Assembly (NCBI RefSeq): GCF_003584135.1 | Contig: NZ_QXFI01000018.1 | Location: 62,001-126,000, forward strand | Length of the DNA: 64,000 bases | Source of the DNA: Flagellimonas pelagia | GTDB lineage: Bacteria; Bacteroidota; Bacteroidia; Flavobacteriales; Flavobacteriaceae | Reading direction: 5' to 3' | Part shown: positions 44,857 to 54,127 of the stretch, in pieces | Position numbering within the stretch: the stretch's first letter is position 1 | Layout of the letters: each line of letters opens with the position of its first letter | Position numbers and translations under genes: made by a program | Notes under the pieces: model-generated | Databases searched by the model: none | Seen by the model: the letters and a program-made list of their open reading frames with translations, nothing else | Told to the model about the DNA's origin: nothing

Positions 44857-45562
44857 GAACATCTCCTATTCCTTTTCGCAAGGCTATTTCACCCAAAAGT
44901 TCAAGGATTTGGGACTGAACAGATATAGTTACGAAAATTTCGATATCCAAAGGATAGAAGAGCTGGAAATTGTGCTTTCCCAAAGTGACATCAAAGGCTT
45001 GAACGTGACCATTCCCTACAAAGAAGAAGTGATTCCCTTTTTGGATGAATTGGATGCCAAGGCAGAAAAAATAGGGGCCGTGAACACCATCAACATCACC
45101 AAAAATGGATTGAAAGGTTTTAACACTGATGCATACGGTTTTCAAAAATCATTGGAGCCTTTTTTAAAATCCCACCATACCAAGGCATTGATCTTGGGTA
45201 CCGGTGGTGCCTCCAAGGCCGTTCGGTTTGTACTGGATGAATTGGGCATAGCCAACACCTATGTTTCCCGACAAAAAAAAGCAAGCCAGTTTTCCTATGA
45301 TGAACTTGACAGGAAAGTCATTGAAGGCCACACCTTGATCATCAACTGCACCCCCTTGGGCACTTACCCCAACATTGCCGAAAAACCCAACATCCCCTAT
45401 CAATTTCTCAACAAGGACCATTTGCTCTACGATTTGATCTACAACCCTGAAAAAACCACTTTTTTGACCTTGGGTGAGGAACGTGGGGCCAGCATTTGCA
45501 ATGGGCTTCAAATGTTGAAGCTACAAGCCGAAAAAGCTTGGGAAATCTGGAACACTCCCTAA
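44810..45562 (+). CDS. aroE: shikimate dehydrogenase
   Basis: This 250-residue NADP-dependent enzyme reduces 3-dehydroshikimate in the chorismate pathway. Motifs are FGLLGRNISYSFSQ at the start (substrate-binding), GLNVTIPYKEEVI with the catalytic lysine, GAVNTINI and LGTGGASKAV for NADP. The ATG at 44810 is chosen because the family begins just before FGLLG; an in-frame upstream extension would only translate the end of the DUF368 gene out of frame. The 47-nt overlap suggests translational coupling. Confidence 0.92.
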   Translation: METTEKKTNRFGLLGRNISYSFSQGYFTQKFKDLGLNRYSYENFDIQRIEELEIVLSQSDIKGLNVTIPYKEEVIPFLDELDAKAEKIGAVNTINITKNGLKGFNTDAYGFQKSLEPFLKSHHTKALILGTGGASKAVRFVLDELGIANTYVSRQKKASQFSYDELDRKVIEGHTLIINCTPLGTYPNIAEKPNIPYQFLNKDHLLYDLIYNPEKTTFLTLGEERGASICNGLQMLKLQAEKAWEIWNTP

Positions 45563-45630
45563 AAAAGTACGATCGATAAAAGGATTGGGCCAATCCGTAC
45601 ATCAAAAATCATAGGCAAAAGAAGAATCGG

Positions 45631-45638
45631 TACTTTTG
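45631..45638 (+). promoter_or_regulatory. -7 element upstream of the DUF349 gene
   Basis: TACTTTTG matches TAnnTTTG 69 nt before the ATG. A second match, TAATTTTG at 45652-45659, lies 48 nt before it. Neither has a clear -33 TTG. Confidence 0.35.
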
Positions 45639-45707
45639 CAATTAGACAATTTAATTTTGTTAAATTGGCTATAGATTACCATCAATCAACAGGAAAAGAG
45701 ACTACTA

Positions 45708-47771
45708 ATGCAGGAAAATGAACGCAAACTTCAGCAAGCTGAAGGTGGGAATGAGCAGACATCGGACAACATAAAAGCACATTTGGAGGAAAGCCCCAAT
45801 TCCGAACCAAATGAGTCCCAAGATGCCATGCCTGAAAATACCGAAGAACCCAAATCGGAGACTACTCCTTCCGAGGCCACGGATACCGAAAAAGAATCCA
45901 AACCATCCGAACAGTCCAATGACTCCAATGAGGCCATAGATGAAATAGACGAATCCAATGCAGAGGATGCAGAGGATTCCGAAAATGAAAAACGGCACTA
46001 CATCCCCATGCTGGATTACCATTCCATGCCACTTGAAAACTTGGTAGGGGAATTACAGCGTTTGGTCAAAAATGAAAAGGTTCAGGCCATTGGCAGACAT
46101 GTCAGTGCCATTAAATATGAGTTCGATCAAAAGTTCCAGGAATTCATCGAACAAAAGAAAGAGGAATTTGTCTCCAAAGGAGGCAATGAAATTGATTTCA
46201 GGTACAACTCGGTTGCCAAGCGACAATTTAACGAGGTGTACTCCGATTATCGTGAAAAACGAGATCAGTACTACAAACAACTGGAACAAAACCTCAAGAA
46301 CAATCTTCAGAATAGATTGCAGATCATTGAGGAACTGAAAGGGCTCATCGATGTTGAAGAGGATATCAACACCACCTACAACAATTTTAAGGAACTACAG
46401 GAACGATGGAAAAATGCAGGTCCCATTCCGCGAACCAACTATAACGATGTTTGGCGCACCTACCATCACCACATGGAAATCTTCTACGATTTTCTACACC
46501 TGAACAGGGAGTTACGTGACCTCGATTTCAAGCACAATCTGGAAGAAAAACAAAAACTGGTGGAGCGGGCCGAAGCCTTGGCAGACGAACCCGACCTGGG
46601 AAAGGCATTTAGGGAACTTCAAACCTTGCACAAGATCTGGAAGGAAGACATAGGACCCGTGGACAAGGAACACCGCGAAGATATCTGGGAACGTTTCAGT
46701 AATGCCACCAAGGCCATGCACCAGCGTAGGCAGGAACATTTCCAGGAATTGGAAAAAGTATTTGAAAAAAATCTGGAAAAGAAGCAGGAAATCATTGCTT
46801 CCATTGTCCATATCGCCGATCATGTTGCAGATAACCATAGAGGTATCCAGAAGCAGATCAAGGAAGTCGAGGCACTCCGGGATTCCTTTTTCAAGGCAGG
46901 TAAGGTGCCCCAAAAAGTGAACGAGGAAACCTGGGGCCATTTTAAAGATGCCGTTCGCAAGTTCAACAGAAGCAAAAATTCCTTCTATAAAAACCAGAAA
47001 AAAGATCAGCAGCAGAATCTTGAAAAGAAAAAGGAACTACTGGATCTGGCACTTTCCCTAAAAGACAGTGATGACTGGGTCACGGTTACCCCGGAAATGA
47101 AGCGCATTCAAAATGAATGGAAAAAGATAGGGCATGTGCCTCGAAAATATTCGGACAAGATATGGAACGAGTTCAAGGAGGCCTGTAACCATTATTTTGA
47201 CCGATTGCATTCCGACAAGAATGATGCCCATAAGGAGGAATACGAAAACTTTGACAAGAAGAATGCCTGCTTGGAGCGCTTGAAGGAATTCCAATTGAGT
47301 GGCGATAAGAAAAAAGATCTTGGGGCCATCAAGGAATTTTTGGCTGAATGGAAACAATACGGCCGCATTCCCTACAACAAAAAGCACATCAATGGCAAGT
47401 TCAATAAAATTGTGGATGCCCTGCTCAAAAAGCTGGGGGTCGGCAGACATGAATCGGAACTGCTCAAATATGGCAACAAGGTGCAGGAGTTGGCCAAAAC
47501 CGAGGATAACTACGCCATTGGCAACGAAAGGGTCTTCATTAGACGCAAAATTGATGAGAGCAAGGCAGAAATCCGTCAATTGGAGAACAATCTCCAGTTT
47601 TTCTCAGGGGACTCCGAAGATAATCCCTTGGTGAAGGAGGTGATCAAGAACATCGACAAACAGAAAGAGACACTACAAACCTGGAAAGAAAAGCTCAAAA
47701 AACTTAACATCCTTGAACATAAATTGAACAAAGAGGCCGAGGAAGAGGATGACAGCAGCGAAGAGGAATAA
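45708..47771 (+). CDS. DUF349 repeat protein with acidic N-terminus
   Basis: This 687-residue protein begins with about 100 disordered residues rich in E, S, N and D, then carries roughly five DUF349 units of about 70 residues, each with a tryptophan in a helix pair (FKELQERWKNAGPIPRTNYN, LQTLHKIWKEDIGPVDKEHR, MKRIQNEWKKIGHVPRKYSD, FLAEWKQYGRIPYNKKHING). The C-terminus is a coiled coil ending in acidic residues. There is no signal peptide, so it is cytoplasmic. The function of DUF349 is not established. Confidence 0.88.
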   Translation: MQENERKLQQAEGGNEQTSDNIKAHLEESPNSEPNESQDAMPENTEEPKSETTPSEATDTEKESKPSEQSNDSNEAIDEIDESNAEDAEDSENEKRHYIPMLDYHSMPLENLVGELQRLVKNEKVQAIGRHVSAIKYEFDQKFQEFIEQKKEEFVSKGGNEIDFRYNSVAKRQFNEVYSDYREKRDQYYKQLEQNLKNNLQNRLQIIEELKGLIDVEEDINTTYNNFKELQERWKNAGPIPRTNYNDVWRTYHHHMEIFYDFLHLNRELRDLDFKHNLEEKQKLVERAEALADEPDLGKAFRELQTLHKIWKEDIGPVDKEHREDIWERFSNATKAMHQRRQEHFQELEKVFEKNLEKKQEIIASIVHIADHVADNHRGIQKQIKEVEALRDSFFKAGKVPQKVNEETWGHFKDAVRKFNRSKNSFYKNQKKDQQQNLEKKKELLDLALSLKDSDDWVTVTPEMKRIQNEWKKIGHVPRKYSDKIWNEFKEACNHYFDRLHSDKNDAHKEEYENFDKKNACLERLKEFQLSGDKKKDLGAIKEFLAEWKQYGRIPYNKKHINGKFNKIVDALLKKLGVGRHESELLKYGNKVQELAKTEDNYAIGNERVFIRRKIDESKAEIRQLENNLQFFSGDSEDNPLVKEVIKNIDKQKETLQTWKEKLKKLNILEHKLNKEAEEEDDSSEEE

Positions 47772-47842
47772 ATACATTCCGCCTCCAACGAACCCCGTCA
47801 TTCAAAACCAATAAAGTTCCGCTGTTTGCAGTGAAAGTATTC

Positions 47843-48265
47843 CTATTTGTACAATTTTAAAAGGTACTTGATCAAATCCGTAGTGGTCACGATACCTACA
47901 AGTTTTCCATCATCCACAACAGGCAATGCATGGAATTCTTTGGTGGCCAATAATTGGGCTACCTCCTTGATGGTTGTCTTGGAAGTGACGCTCACCACAT
48001 CATTTACCATCACTTGGGGAATGGAGAACATATTATAGACAATTGTATCTACATATTCCTCGTGCTCATCAATGGCATCGGCAAAACTTATCCGAAGAAG
48101 GTCTGTATAGCTCAGCATACCCTTAATGATATCACCCTTCACTACTGGAATATGCCTGATGTGATGCTTTTTGAAAAGTCGTTCTGCGGTGACCAAATCG
48201 TCTGTGGTCTTCAATGTAACCAGTTTTTTGGTCATGATCTCGGAAATAGGAACACCATTTTTCAT
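47843..48265 (-). CDS. CBS-domain pair protein
   Basis: This 140-residue stand-alone CBS protein has two CBS motifs: PISEIMTKKLVTLKTTDDLV with IRHIPVVKGDIIKGML, and MVNDVVSVTSKTTIKEVAQL with FHALPVVDDGKLVGIVTTTD. Such pairs bind adenosine nucleotides and regulate partners. No partner is obvious from the neighbours. It is convergent with the DUF349 gene and divergent from the tryptophan-repeat gene. Confidence 0.88.
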   Translation of the reverse strand: MKNGVPISEIMTKKLVTLKTTDDLVTAERLFKKHHIRHIPVVKGDIIKGMLSYTDLLRISFADAIDEHEEYVDTIVYNMFSIPQVMVNDVVSVTSKTTIKEVAQLLATKEFHALPVVDDGKLVGIVTTTDLIKYLLKLYK

Positions 48266-48423
48266 CTTCGTTGCAGTTTAAAAATCCTTTTATGAAGTTA
48301 CTCCAATCACAAAGGGGAAAGTATGATAATTGTCATCTTGGGGGGGCATGCTCCACAAAGTACTATGATTATTAGAAGGGTATTTTCAAGCTATTAAAAA
48401 ATCAAAAAAGAACTTACACTTAC

Positions 48424-48431
48424 TATTTTTG
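48424..48431 (+). promoter_or_regulatory. -7 element upstream of the tryptophan-repeat gene
   Basis: TATTTTTG matches TAnnTTTG and lies 81 nt before the gene. The 247-bp gap also holds a G-run (seven G at about 48341) but no open frame. Confidence 0.3.
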
Positions 48432-48512
48432 ACCATACGCCCCATTTTTTTGCTTAACCCTGTTTAAAAAAACATTTTTGACCACCAAATAACCAACCAA
48501 GTACTCCCGATT

Positions 48513-49766
48513 ATGAAAAACTTCATTGCCCTTGTAATCATTGTATGCTGTTCATTAGTTACCAAGGCCCAAGACTATTACGAAACCAGTTGGATCAGTG
48601 GGGAGGTGAAATATACCGCCCTGGTCATCTTCTATGAACAGGACCAAGCCATTGTACGTGTAAAATACTATGCGAACGGTGCAGACAAGTTGGCCAGTTT
48701 TTTGTGTAAATATGAAAACTTCTCCAAAGCCGATGGTACCCAGGACCAATACTTGAACGGAAGTGATGCCTTTATGGTACGTGGGCCAGAAGGGTCAAGT
48801 TACTCTGCGGACAATTTCTATGTGAAGATTTTGGGAAACAATAACTTTGAGGCGTATACCGTTGATGATAATGGCTTGGGTGGCTCGGACATCACCCAAT
48901 ATATGAAACCCATGTTGTATTGGGTTAAAATGAACCCAGATGCCTTTACTAAAGGCTACTTGGACGATTACTACAATGAGGATGAAGTATTGTTCAAATT
49001 ACTTACCTACATCACTAAAGGTGAAGTGGAATACCCCACCAATAATACAGCCGTTACCTCCATTGCCATGGGCATGGACCAAGAATACGATACTCCCCTT
49101 TGGTCGGTGGTCATGAGCAATCTTGGAAGCAAGGCCTATTCCGAACAAAAAATCAAGGAAGCTGCGTTGTATCCCAGCGACTGGATCAAGGAGCAATGGG
49201 ACTTGGGTTATTATATCACCGCTGTGGAGCACAATGCTGACAAAAGCACCTATGTGGTGGTCATGAGCAAAGCATACGGAATGGGGCCACAATCATGGAA
49301 AAAATCGGATGTCTTTCCCAAGGATTGGATCACCACCAAATGGAACGACTATTACTACATCACAGAGATTGCCTGTGGAGGTGGCGAATGGTACGTGGTC
49401 ATGGACAAGAACATTGGTTATACGGCTCAACGCTGGAAAACAAGTTACGAACTGCCCAAAGAGTGGATTACCGAAAACTGGAACGATGGCTACTCCATAA
49501 CCTCTGCCAACTACGGAAACGGGTTATGGGCCCTTAGCATGAGTGCCGGGTCCAATTTGGGCCTTCAAACCTGGAAGACCCAATACGAATATCCCATAGA
49601 TTGGATCAGGGAGCAGTCGGACAAAGGGTATAAAATTACCACAGTAGCCTATGGAAACGACATGTGGTTTGTGGTCATGTCCGATGGTTCCACACATGCT
49701 TCCAACAGGTCTACCTCCAACTACACGGAACTTCCCCTGGATTGGATCATTAACAACGCCAACTAA
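48513..49766 (+). CDS. secreted tryptophan-rich repeat protein (DUF7477-like)
   Basis: This 417-residue protein has a signal peptide (IALVIIVCCSLVTKAQ). The first 170 residues form a separate domain (YETSWISGEVKYTALVIFYE). From about residue 175 to the end there are five repeats of about 46 residues with consensus W-I-x3-W-x2-G-Y-x-I-T, then YGx3-W-x-VVMS and Q-x-WK. The pattern is like the repeats grouped under DUF7477, also known from plant casein-kinase-like proteins. A beta-propeller is likely; the function is unknown. Confidence 0.75.
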   Translation: MKNFIALVIIVCCSLVTKAQDYYETSWISGEVKYTALVIFYEQDQAIVRVKYYANGADKLASFLCKYENFSKADGTQDQYLNGSDAFMVRGPEGSSYSADNFYVKILGNNNFEAYTVDDNGLGGSDITQYMKPMLYWVKMNPDAFTKGYLDDYYNEDEVLFKLLTYITKGEVEYPTNNTAVTSIAMGMDQEYDTPLWSVVMSNLGSKAYSEQKIKEAALYPSDWIKEQWDLGYYITAVEHNADKSTYVVVMSKAYGMGPQSWKKSDVFPKDWITTKWNDYYYITEIACGGGEWYVVMDKNIGYTAQRWKTSYELPKEWITENWNDGYSITSANYGNGLWALSMSAGSNLGLQTWKTQYEYPIDWIREQSDKGYKITTVAYGNDMWFVVMSDGSTHASNRSTSNYTELPLDWIINNAN

Positions 49767-49778
49767 GGGGAATAACTT

Positions 49779-51350
49779 CTATTTGGCTACGTTAACGGAG
49801 CGTGTCTCACGGATGACCGTCACCTTAACTTGGCCAGGATAGGTCATGTCCGTTTGTATTTTCTGGGATATTTCAAAGGATAATTCGGCTGCTTTGTCAT
49901 CGCTTACCTTTTCGCTTTCCACAATGACGCGAAGCTCCCTACCTGCCTGGATGGCATAGGCTTTTTGTACCCCATTGAACCCGAAGGCAATGTCCTCCAA
50001 GTCCTTCAATCGCTGAATGTAGGAGTCCAATACCTGTCTCCTAGCACCAGGACGTGCACCGCTAATGGCATCACATACTTGTACGATAGGGGAAATTAGG
50101 GTCGTCATTTCTATTTCATCGTGGTGGGCACCAATGGCGTTGCATACTTCTTTTTTCTCGCCATATTTTTCGGCCCATTGCATACCCAAGATGGCGTGGG
50201 GTGTTTCCACCTCCACTTCTGCCATAGGCACCTTACCAATATCGTGCAACAAACCTGCGCGTTTGGCCAATTTGGGATTGAGTCCCAATTCGGCGGCCAT
50301 CACACCACAGAGTTTGGCCACTTCCCTGGAGTGTTGCAATAGGTTTTGTCCGTACGAGGAACGATATTTCATACGACCTACCGCTTTGATCAGTTCCGGA
50401 TGCAATCCATGGATTCCCAAATCGATTACGGTCCTTTTCCCGATTTCGGCAATTTCTTCGTTGATCTGCTTTTCGGTCTTTTTCACCACTTCTTCAATAC
50501 GGGCAGGGTGAATCCTACCATCGGTCACCAATCTATGGAGTGAAAGTCGTGCGACCTCCCTGCGTACAGAATCAAAGCAGGAAAGGATGATGGCTTCCGG
50601 AGTGTCGTCCACAATAATCTCTACCCCCGTGGCCGCCTCAAGGGCACGGATATTTCTTCCTTCACGGCCAATGATACGTCCTTTTACATCATCTGATTCC
50701 AGATTGAAGACTGAAACACAGTTTTCCACTGCTTCTTCGGTTCCGATACGTTGGATGGTATTGATCACAATCTTTTTGGCCTCCTGTTGGGCGGTAAGCT
50801 TTGCTTCTTCCAGCGTGTTCTGAAGATAGGCCATGGCATCGGACTTTGCCGTTTCTTTCAGGGATTCCAACAACTGACTCTTTGCTTCCTCTGCGGAAAG
50901 TCCAGAAATGACTTCTAACTGCTGAACCTGGCTCTTGTGAAGTTTCTCCAGTTCGGATTGCTTTTTATCAAGGATATCACTTTTATAGTCCATTTCCTTG
51001 ATCTGCTCCTGTAGTTGGTCGTTCAACTTTTTGTTCTTGGCCAACTCACTGCTTACTTGCGACTCCTTGTCACGGGTGCGTTTTTCTGCCTCGGCGATTT
51101 TTTTGTCCTTATTGATGATGACCTTTTCGTGTTCGGCCTTTAGTTCCAAAAATTTCTCCTTGGCCTGGAATATCTTATCCTTTTTGATGCCTTCACCTTC
51201 CTTGTTCGCTTCCTTAATGATATCCGCTGCCTCTTTCTTTGCATTGGCAATGGTTTTGGATGCCTTGCCCTTCTCCATCATCTTGGCAATTGCAAATCCT
51301 ATCGCCAGCCCCACAACAGCCGCTACGATTATTCCTATGATAGTATCCAT
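49779..51350 (-). CDS. rny: ribonuclease Y
   Basis: This 523-residue membrane-anchored endoribonuclease starts mRNA decay. It has an N-terminal helix ([20 protein letters not shown]), a long coiled coil to about residue 200, a KH domain ([20 protein letters not shown]) and an HD domain with [12 protein letters not shown]. The C-terminal [18 protein letters not shown] is typical. It lies downstream of zapA and the 6S RNA candidate and converges with the tryptophan-repeat gene. Confidence 0.95.
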   Translation of the reverse strand: MDTIIGIIVAAVVGLAIGFAIAKMMEKGKASKTIANAKKEAADIIKEANKEGEGIKKDKIFQAKEKFLELKAEHEKVIINKDKKIAEAEKRTRDKESQVSSELAKNKKLNDQLQEQIKEMDYKSDILDKKQSELEKLHKSQVQQLEVISGLSAEEAKSQLLESLKETAKSDAMAYLQNTLEEAKLTAQQEAKKIVINTIQRIGTEEAVENCVSVFNLESDDVKGRIIGREGRNIRALEAATGVEIIVDDTPEAIILSCFDSVRREVARLSLHRLVTDGRIHPARIEEVVKKTEKQINEEIAEIGKRTVIDLGIHGLHPELIKAVGRMKYRSSYGQNLLQHSREVAKLCGVMAAELGLNPKLAKRAGLLHDIGKVPMAEVEVETPHAILGMQWAEKYGEKKEVCNAIGAHHDEIEMTTLISPIVQVCDAISGARPGARRQVLDSYIQRLKDLEDIAFGFNGVQKAYAIQAGRELRVIVESEKVSDDKAAELSFEISQKIQTDMTYPGQVKVTVIRETRSVNVAK

Positions 51351-51368
51351 GTTTGATAGTGTTTAGTT

Positions 51369-51540
51369 AAAAAAAAAGCCCACATTGGCCGAAGTTTTGT
51401 ACAAACTCCATATTACAGGTTTAGGGCTACCAGGCTGATCAAGGATCCCTATACAAGTAGGGCCTGCTTTTACAACCCAAACTCACCCTTTTGAATTATA
51501 ATAGCGTTGAGTTTGTCAAAAAATATTTACCAATGTGGGC
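51369..51540 (-). ncRNA. ssrS: 6S RNA candidate (flavobacterial type)
   Basis: On the minus strand this 172-nt element begins GCCCACATTGG (51540-51530) and ends CCAATGTGGGC (51388-51378), a perfect 11-bp closing stem, followed directly by nine T residues. Inside are further stems: CAAACTCA/TGAGTTTG, CAGGC/GCCTG, CCCTA/TAGGG and AGTTT-GTAC-AAAACT. It has no open frame. A closed rod with a large internal region located just after zapA is the hallmark of 6S RNA, which binds RNA polymerase. The assignment rests on structure and gene order, not on a covariance search. Confidence 0.65.
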
Positions 51541-51566
51541 AGTAACAATATTTTATTTAAAAGAAC

Positions 51567-51860
51567 TTATTCCCCCAATTTGGAATATACCAGTTCATCC
51601 AATGCCTTAAGACGCTCTAGGGCGGCCTCGGTATTTTCGGAACGATCTATTCCGCCTTGCTCAATTTTAGAAGCAAACTGTAGGGCACACATGGCCAAAA
51701 CATCCTGTTTATCCCTGACCGCATAGTTCTGTTCGAACTTTTTGACCAGGTTTTCAATATTCTTGGCGGCCTTACGCAAACCTTCCTCTTGTCGTGGGTC
51801 TATCGTTAGCGGATATACCCTATCGGCAATGGAAAGCTTTATTTTGAGCTTCTCGTCCAT
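51567..51860 (-). CDS. zapA: cell division protein ZapA
   Basis: This 97-residue protein bundles FtsZ filaments at mid-cell. It has the typical ZapA N-terminal domain (KIKLSIADRVYPLTIDPRQE, EGLRKAAKNIENLVKKFEQN) and a helical C-terminus. The ATG at 51860 is chosen because the domain starts three residues later; upstream in-frame codons overlap the spacer and add a non-conserved extension. The upstream gene encodes a coiled coil 14 nt away. Confidence 0.9.
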   Translation of the reverse strand: MDEKLKIKLSIADRVYPLTIDPRQEEGLRKAAKNIENLVKKFEQNYAVRDKQDVLAMCALQFASKIEQGGIDRSENTEAALERLKALDELVYSKLGE

Positions 51861-51874
51861 AATTCTGGCACATG

Positions 51875-52165
51875 TCAATCCGCCAACTTGGCAATGCAAA
51901 CATCCAGTTCGCGGATCAATGTATTTATCTTGAGCTTAGCCTCAGTTTTACTAGCATTACTACCCAGCATCGTGTTCGCCATCTTCAGGGAATTATACTT
52001 TTCTTCCCATTCTACCAGAGCTTCTTCCTTAAGCTTGCTTTCTTCCTTTATCAGGTCCAATTCTTCTTTCAACTTGGTGTTTATCTTGTGCAATAGCTCC
52101 ATTTTGTGCAGCAGTTTGCTCACCTTGTTCTCCAAAGAATCCACAATCTCAACAAGTTCGCTCAT
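51875..52165 (-). CDS. coiled-coil protein upstream of zapA (ZapB-like)
   Basis: This 96-residue protein is almost wholly a coiled coil (LENKVSKLLHKMELLHKINT, EALVEWEEKYNSLKMANTML) with a conserved-looking C-terminal block (LKINTLIRELDVCIAKLAD). E. coli ZapB is a small coiled coil that binds ZapA, so a ZapB-like role is suggested by size, structure and position. No sequence motif proves it. The ATG at 52165 is favoured since an upstream alternative adds only five residues. Confidence 0.7.
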   Translation of the reverse strand: MSELVEIVDSLENKVSKLLHKMELLHKINTKLKEELDLIKEESKLKEEALVEWEEKYNSLKMANTMLGSNASKTEAKLKINTLIRELDVCIAKLAD

Positions 52166-52191
52166 AGATGCAAACAACAATACGTATTACA

Positions 52192-52222
52192 CAAAGTTAA
52201 CGATCCTAGGGTTACCTCGCAA
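52192..52222 (-). promoter_or_regulatory. promoter of the coiled coil-zapA unit
   Basis: On the minus strand TTG (52222-52220), a 20-nt spacer and TAACTTTG (52199-52192) match the Bacteroidota promoter. The -7 box ends 26 nt before the coiled-coil gene. Confidence 0.55.
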
Positions 52223-52301
52223 TACTTTTTGGATTAATTCTTAAAGCTTTGGTTTAAGTCCAAACCTCGGCAAATCCTTTTCCAAAAAACAAAACATTGG
52301 T

Positions 52302-52309
52302 TACTTTCG
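52302..52309 (+). promoter_or_regulatory. -7-like element upstream of the M23 peptidase gene
   Basis: TACTTTCG differs by one base from TAnnTTTG and lies 21 nt before the gene start, with a CTTTT stretch about 20 nt upstream as possible -33. Confidence 0.35.
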
Positions 52310-52330
52310 TAAGTAATTATAAATTACACT

Positions 52331-54022
52331 ATGCGCCTTAATCTTGTAGTCTTCCTCTTTTTTTCCACTAGAATACTTGTCGCCCAAGACAATTATCCCC
52401 AGGATGCTTTTCAGTCGCCTTTGGAAATACCGTTGATTCTTGCCGGAACTTTCGGGGAACTACGTTCCGATCATTTTCATTCCGGGATAGACATCAAGAC
52501 CCAGCAACGGGAGGGTTTACCCGTAATGGCCGTAGCGGATGGGACCGTTACACGGATCAAGGTTTCCCTCTGGGGTTATGGCAAGGTAATCTATGTGGCA
52601 CATCCCAATGGGTACACTTCGGTATATGGACATCTTAAAAAATTCGGTCCAGAATTGGAAGATTATGTAAAAAAGGTGCAGTATGAAAAGCAATCTTACG
52701 AGGTGGAAATATTCCCCGATTTTGGGGAGCTGAAAGTGACCAAAGGCAGTGTAATAGCCTACTCGGGTAACACAGGGGGGTCAGCTGGACCCCATCTACA
52801 TTTCGAAATCCGAAGCAGCATCACCGAAAAACCGACCAACCCTTTGCTATACGGCTATGAGGTGCGCGATGCCACCAATCCAACCGTGTTGGGATTATTC
52901 GGATATCCTTTATCGGATGGTGCCCTGATAAACCAAAGTGCCAAAACCACCCAGATCAATTTTACCAAACAGCCCGACGGTTCTTTACTTGCTGACAAGG
53001 TATCGGCTTTGGGAACCATTGGGTTCGGTATCAACAGCTTTGACCGCCAAGATTTGGCCGCCAACAAGAATGGTGTGTACTCGGTAAAACAAACGGTTAA
53101 CGGCAGGGTATATTCCGAATTCGATTTTGAAACCTTTTCCTTCGGGGAGACGCGTTACATCAACACCTTGATCGATTACCCTTATTTTTATAAAAACAGA
53201 CAGCGTATCCAAAAATGCTTCAAGGAACCCTATAACCATTTGGATATCTACAAATCCCTTTACAACAATGGAAAAATTGATATCGAAGAGGGGATGTCCT
53301 ACCAAGTAGAGTTGCTTATCTCGGATATTCTGGGGAACATTACCAAGCTGATCATTCCGGTCGAAGGAAAACGGGAGCCACAAAAAGTGGCCAAGGATGA
53401 TGATAGGACCGATGATTTCATCATTGCCGACAAGCCCAACAATTTTGATTTAGGTGCGGCCAAAGTATATTTTCCGGCTAATACTTTTTACGAAGATTTT
53501 TACATCAACTTAAAGAAAGGAACCGATACCATTGCCATACACGATAACAGTGTGGCGGCCCATCGAAACTTTACCATCAGCTTTGACCCTTCCAAATATC
53601 CGTTGGAAGAAAGGAAACAACTGTTCATTGCCCATTTGGACGAGGATATGAGACCATCCTATTCCAAGACCTACAAAAGGGATGGATCATTCACTACCCG
53701 CACCCGCACCCTTGGCACCTATACTTTGGTGAGGGACAGTGTTGCACCCACCATTCGACCCAAAAACTTTAAGGAGAAACAATGGCTGAGCAACTATAGT
53801 TATTTGAGCCTCAATATTTCTGATGAGTTGAGTGGGATAGACACCTACAGTGCCACTTTGAACGGCGAGTGGATCTTAATGGAGTACGAGCCAAAAACCA
53901 ATACCATTACCTATAATTTTGATGACAAGATCCTGAACACCAACGAATGTGAACTCAAAGTGACCGTAACAGACAATGTGGGTAACTCCAATACCTTTAC
54001 CAGTATTTTTTTCAGGAAATAA
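52331..54022 (+). CDS. M23 family metallopeptidase with C-terminal beta domains
   Basis: This 563-residue exported protein has a signal peptide ending near LVAQD. The LytM/M23 domain at about 35-165 keeps the zinc ligands H50 and D54 (HFHSGIDIKTQ) and H155/H157 (AGPHLHFEI). The remaining 400 residues are beta-rich, with Ig-like strands (LSLNISDELSGIDTYSATLN, CELKVTVTDNVGNS). M23 enzymes cut peptidoglycan peptide cross-links. The start at the ATG fits the signal peptide. Confidence 0.92.
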   Translation: MRLNLVVFLFFSTRILVAQDNYPQDAFQSPLEIPLILAGTFGELRSDHFHSGIDIKTQQREGLPVMAVADGTVTRIKVSLWGYGKVIYVAHPNGYTSVYGHLKKFGPELEDYVKKVQYEKQSYEVEIFPDFGELKVTKGSVIAYSGNTGGSAGPHLHFEIRSSITEKPTNPLLYGYEVRDATNPTVLGLFGYPLSDGALINQSAKTTQINFTKQPDGSLLADKVSALGTIGFGINSFDRQDLAANKNGVYSVKQTVNGRVYSEFDFETFSFGETRYINTLIDYPYFYKNRQRIQKCFKEPYNHLDIYKSLYNNGKIDIEEGMSYQVELLISDILGNITKLIIPVEGKREPQKVAKDDDRTDDFIIADKPNNFDLGAAKVYFPANTFYEDFYINLKKGTDTIAIHDNSVAAHRNFTISFDPSKYPLEERKQLFIAHLDEDMRPSYSKTYKRDGSFTTRTRTLGTYTLVRDSVAPTIRPKNFKEKQWLSNYSYLSLNISDELSGIDTYSATLNGEWILMEYEPKTNTITYNFDDKILNTNECELKVTVTDNVGNSNTFTSIFFRK

Positions 54023-54025
54023 CCG

Positions 54026-54033
54026 TATTTTTG
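54026..54033 (+). promoter_or_regulatory. -7 element upstream of the secreted 216-residue protein
   Basis: TATTTTTG matches TAnnTTTG right after the M23 gene and about 95 nt before the next gene. Confidence 0.35.
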
Positions 54034-54127
54034 CAAGCGCAAATCAGCCAGCAACGAACCCACAACACCCTTTATTGAGAACTATGTTGACCTCTGTTCG
54101 GGTTATGATTTGATTAAAATGATATTG

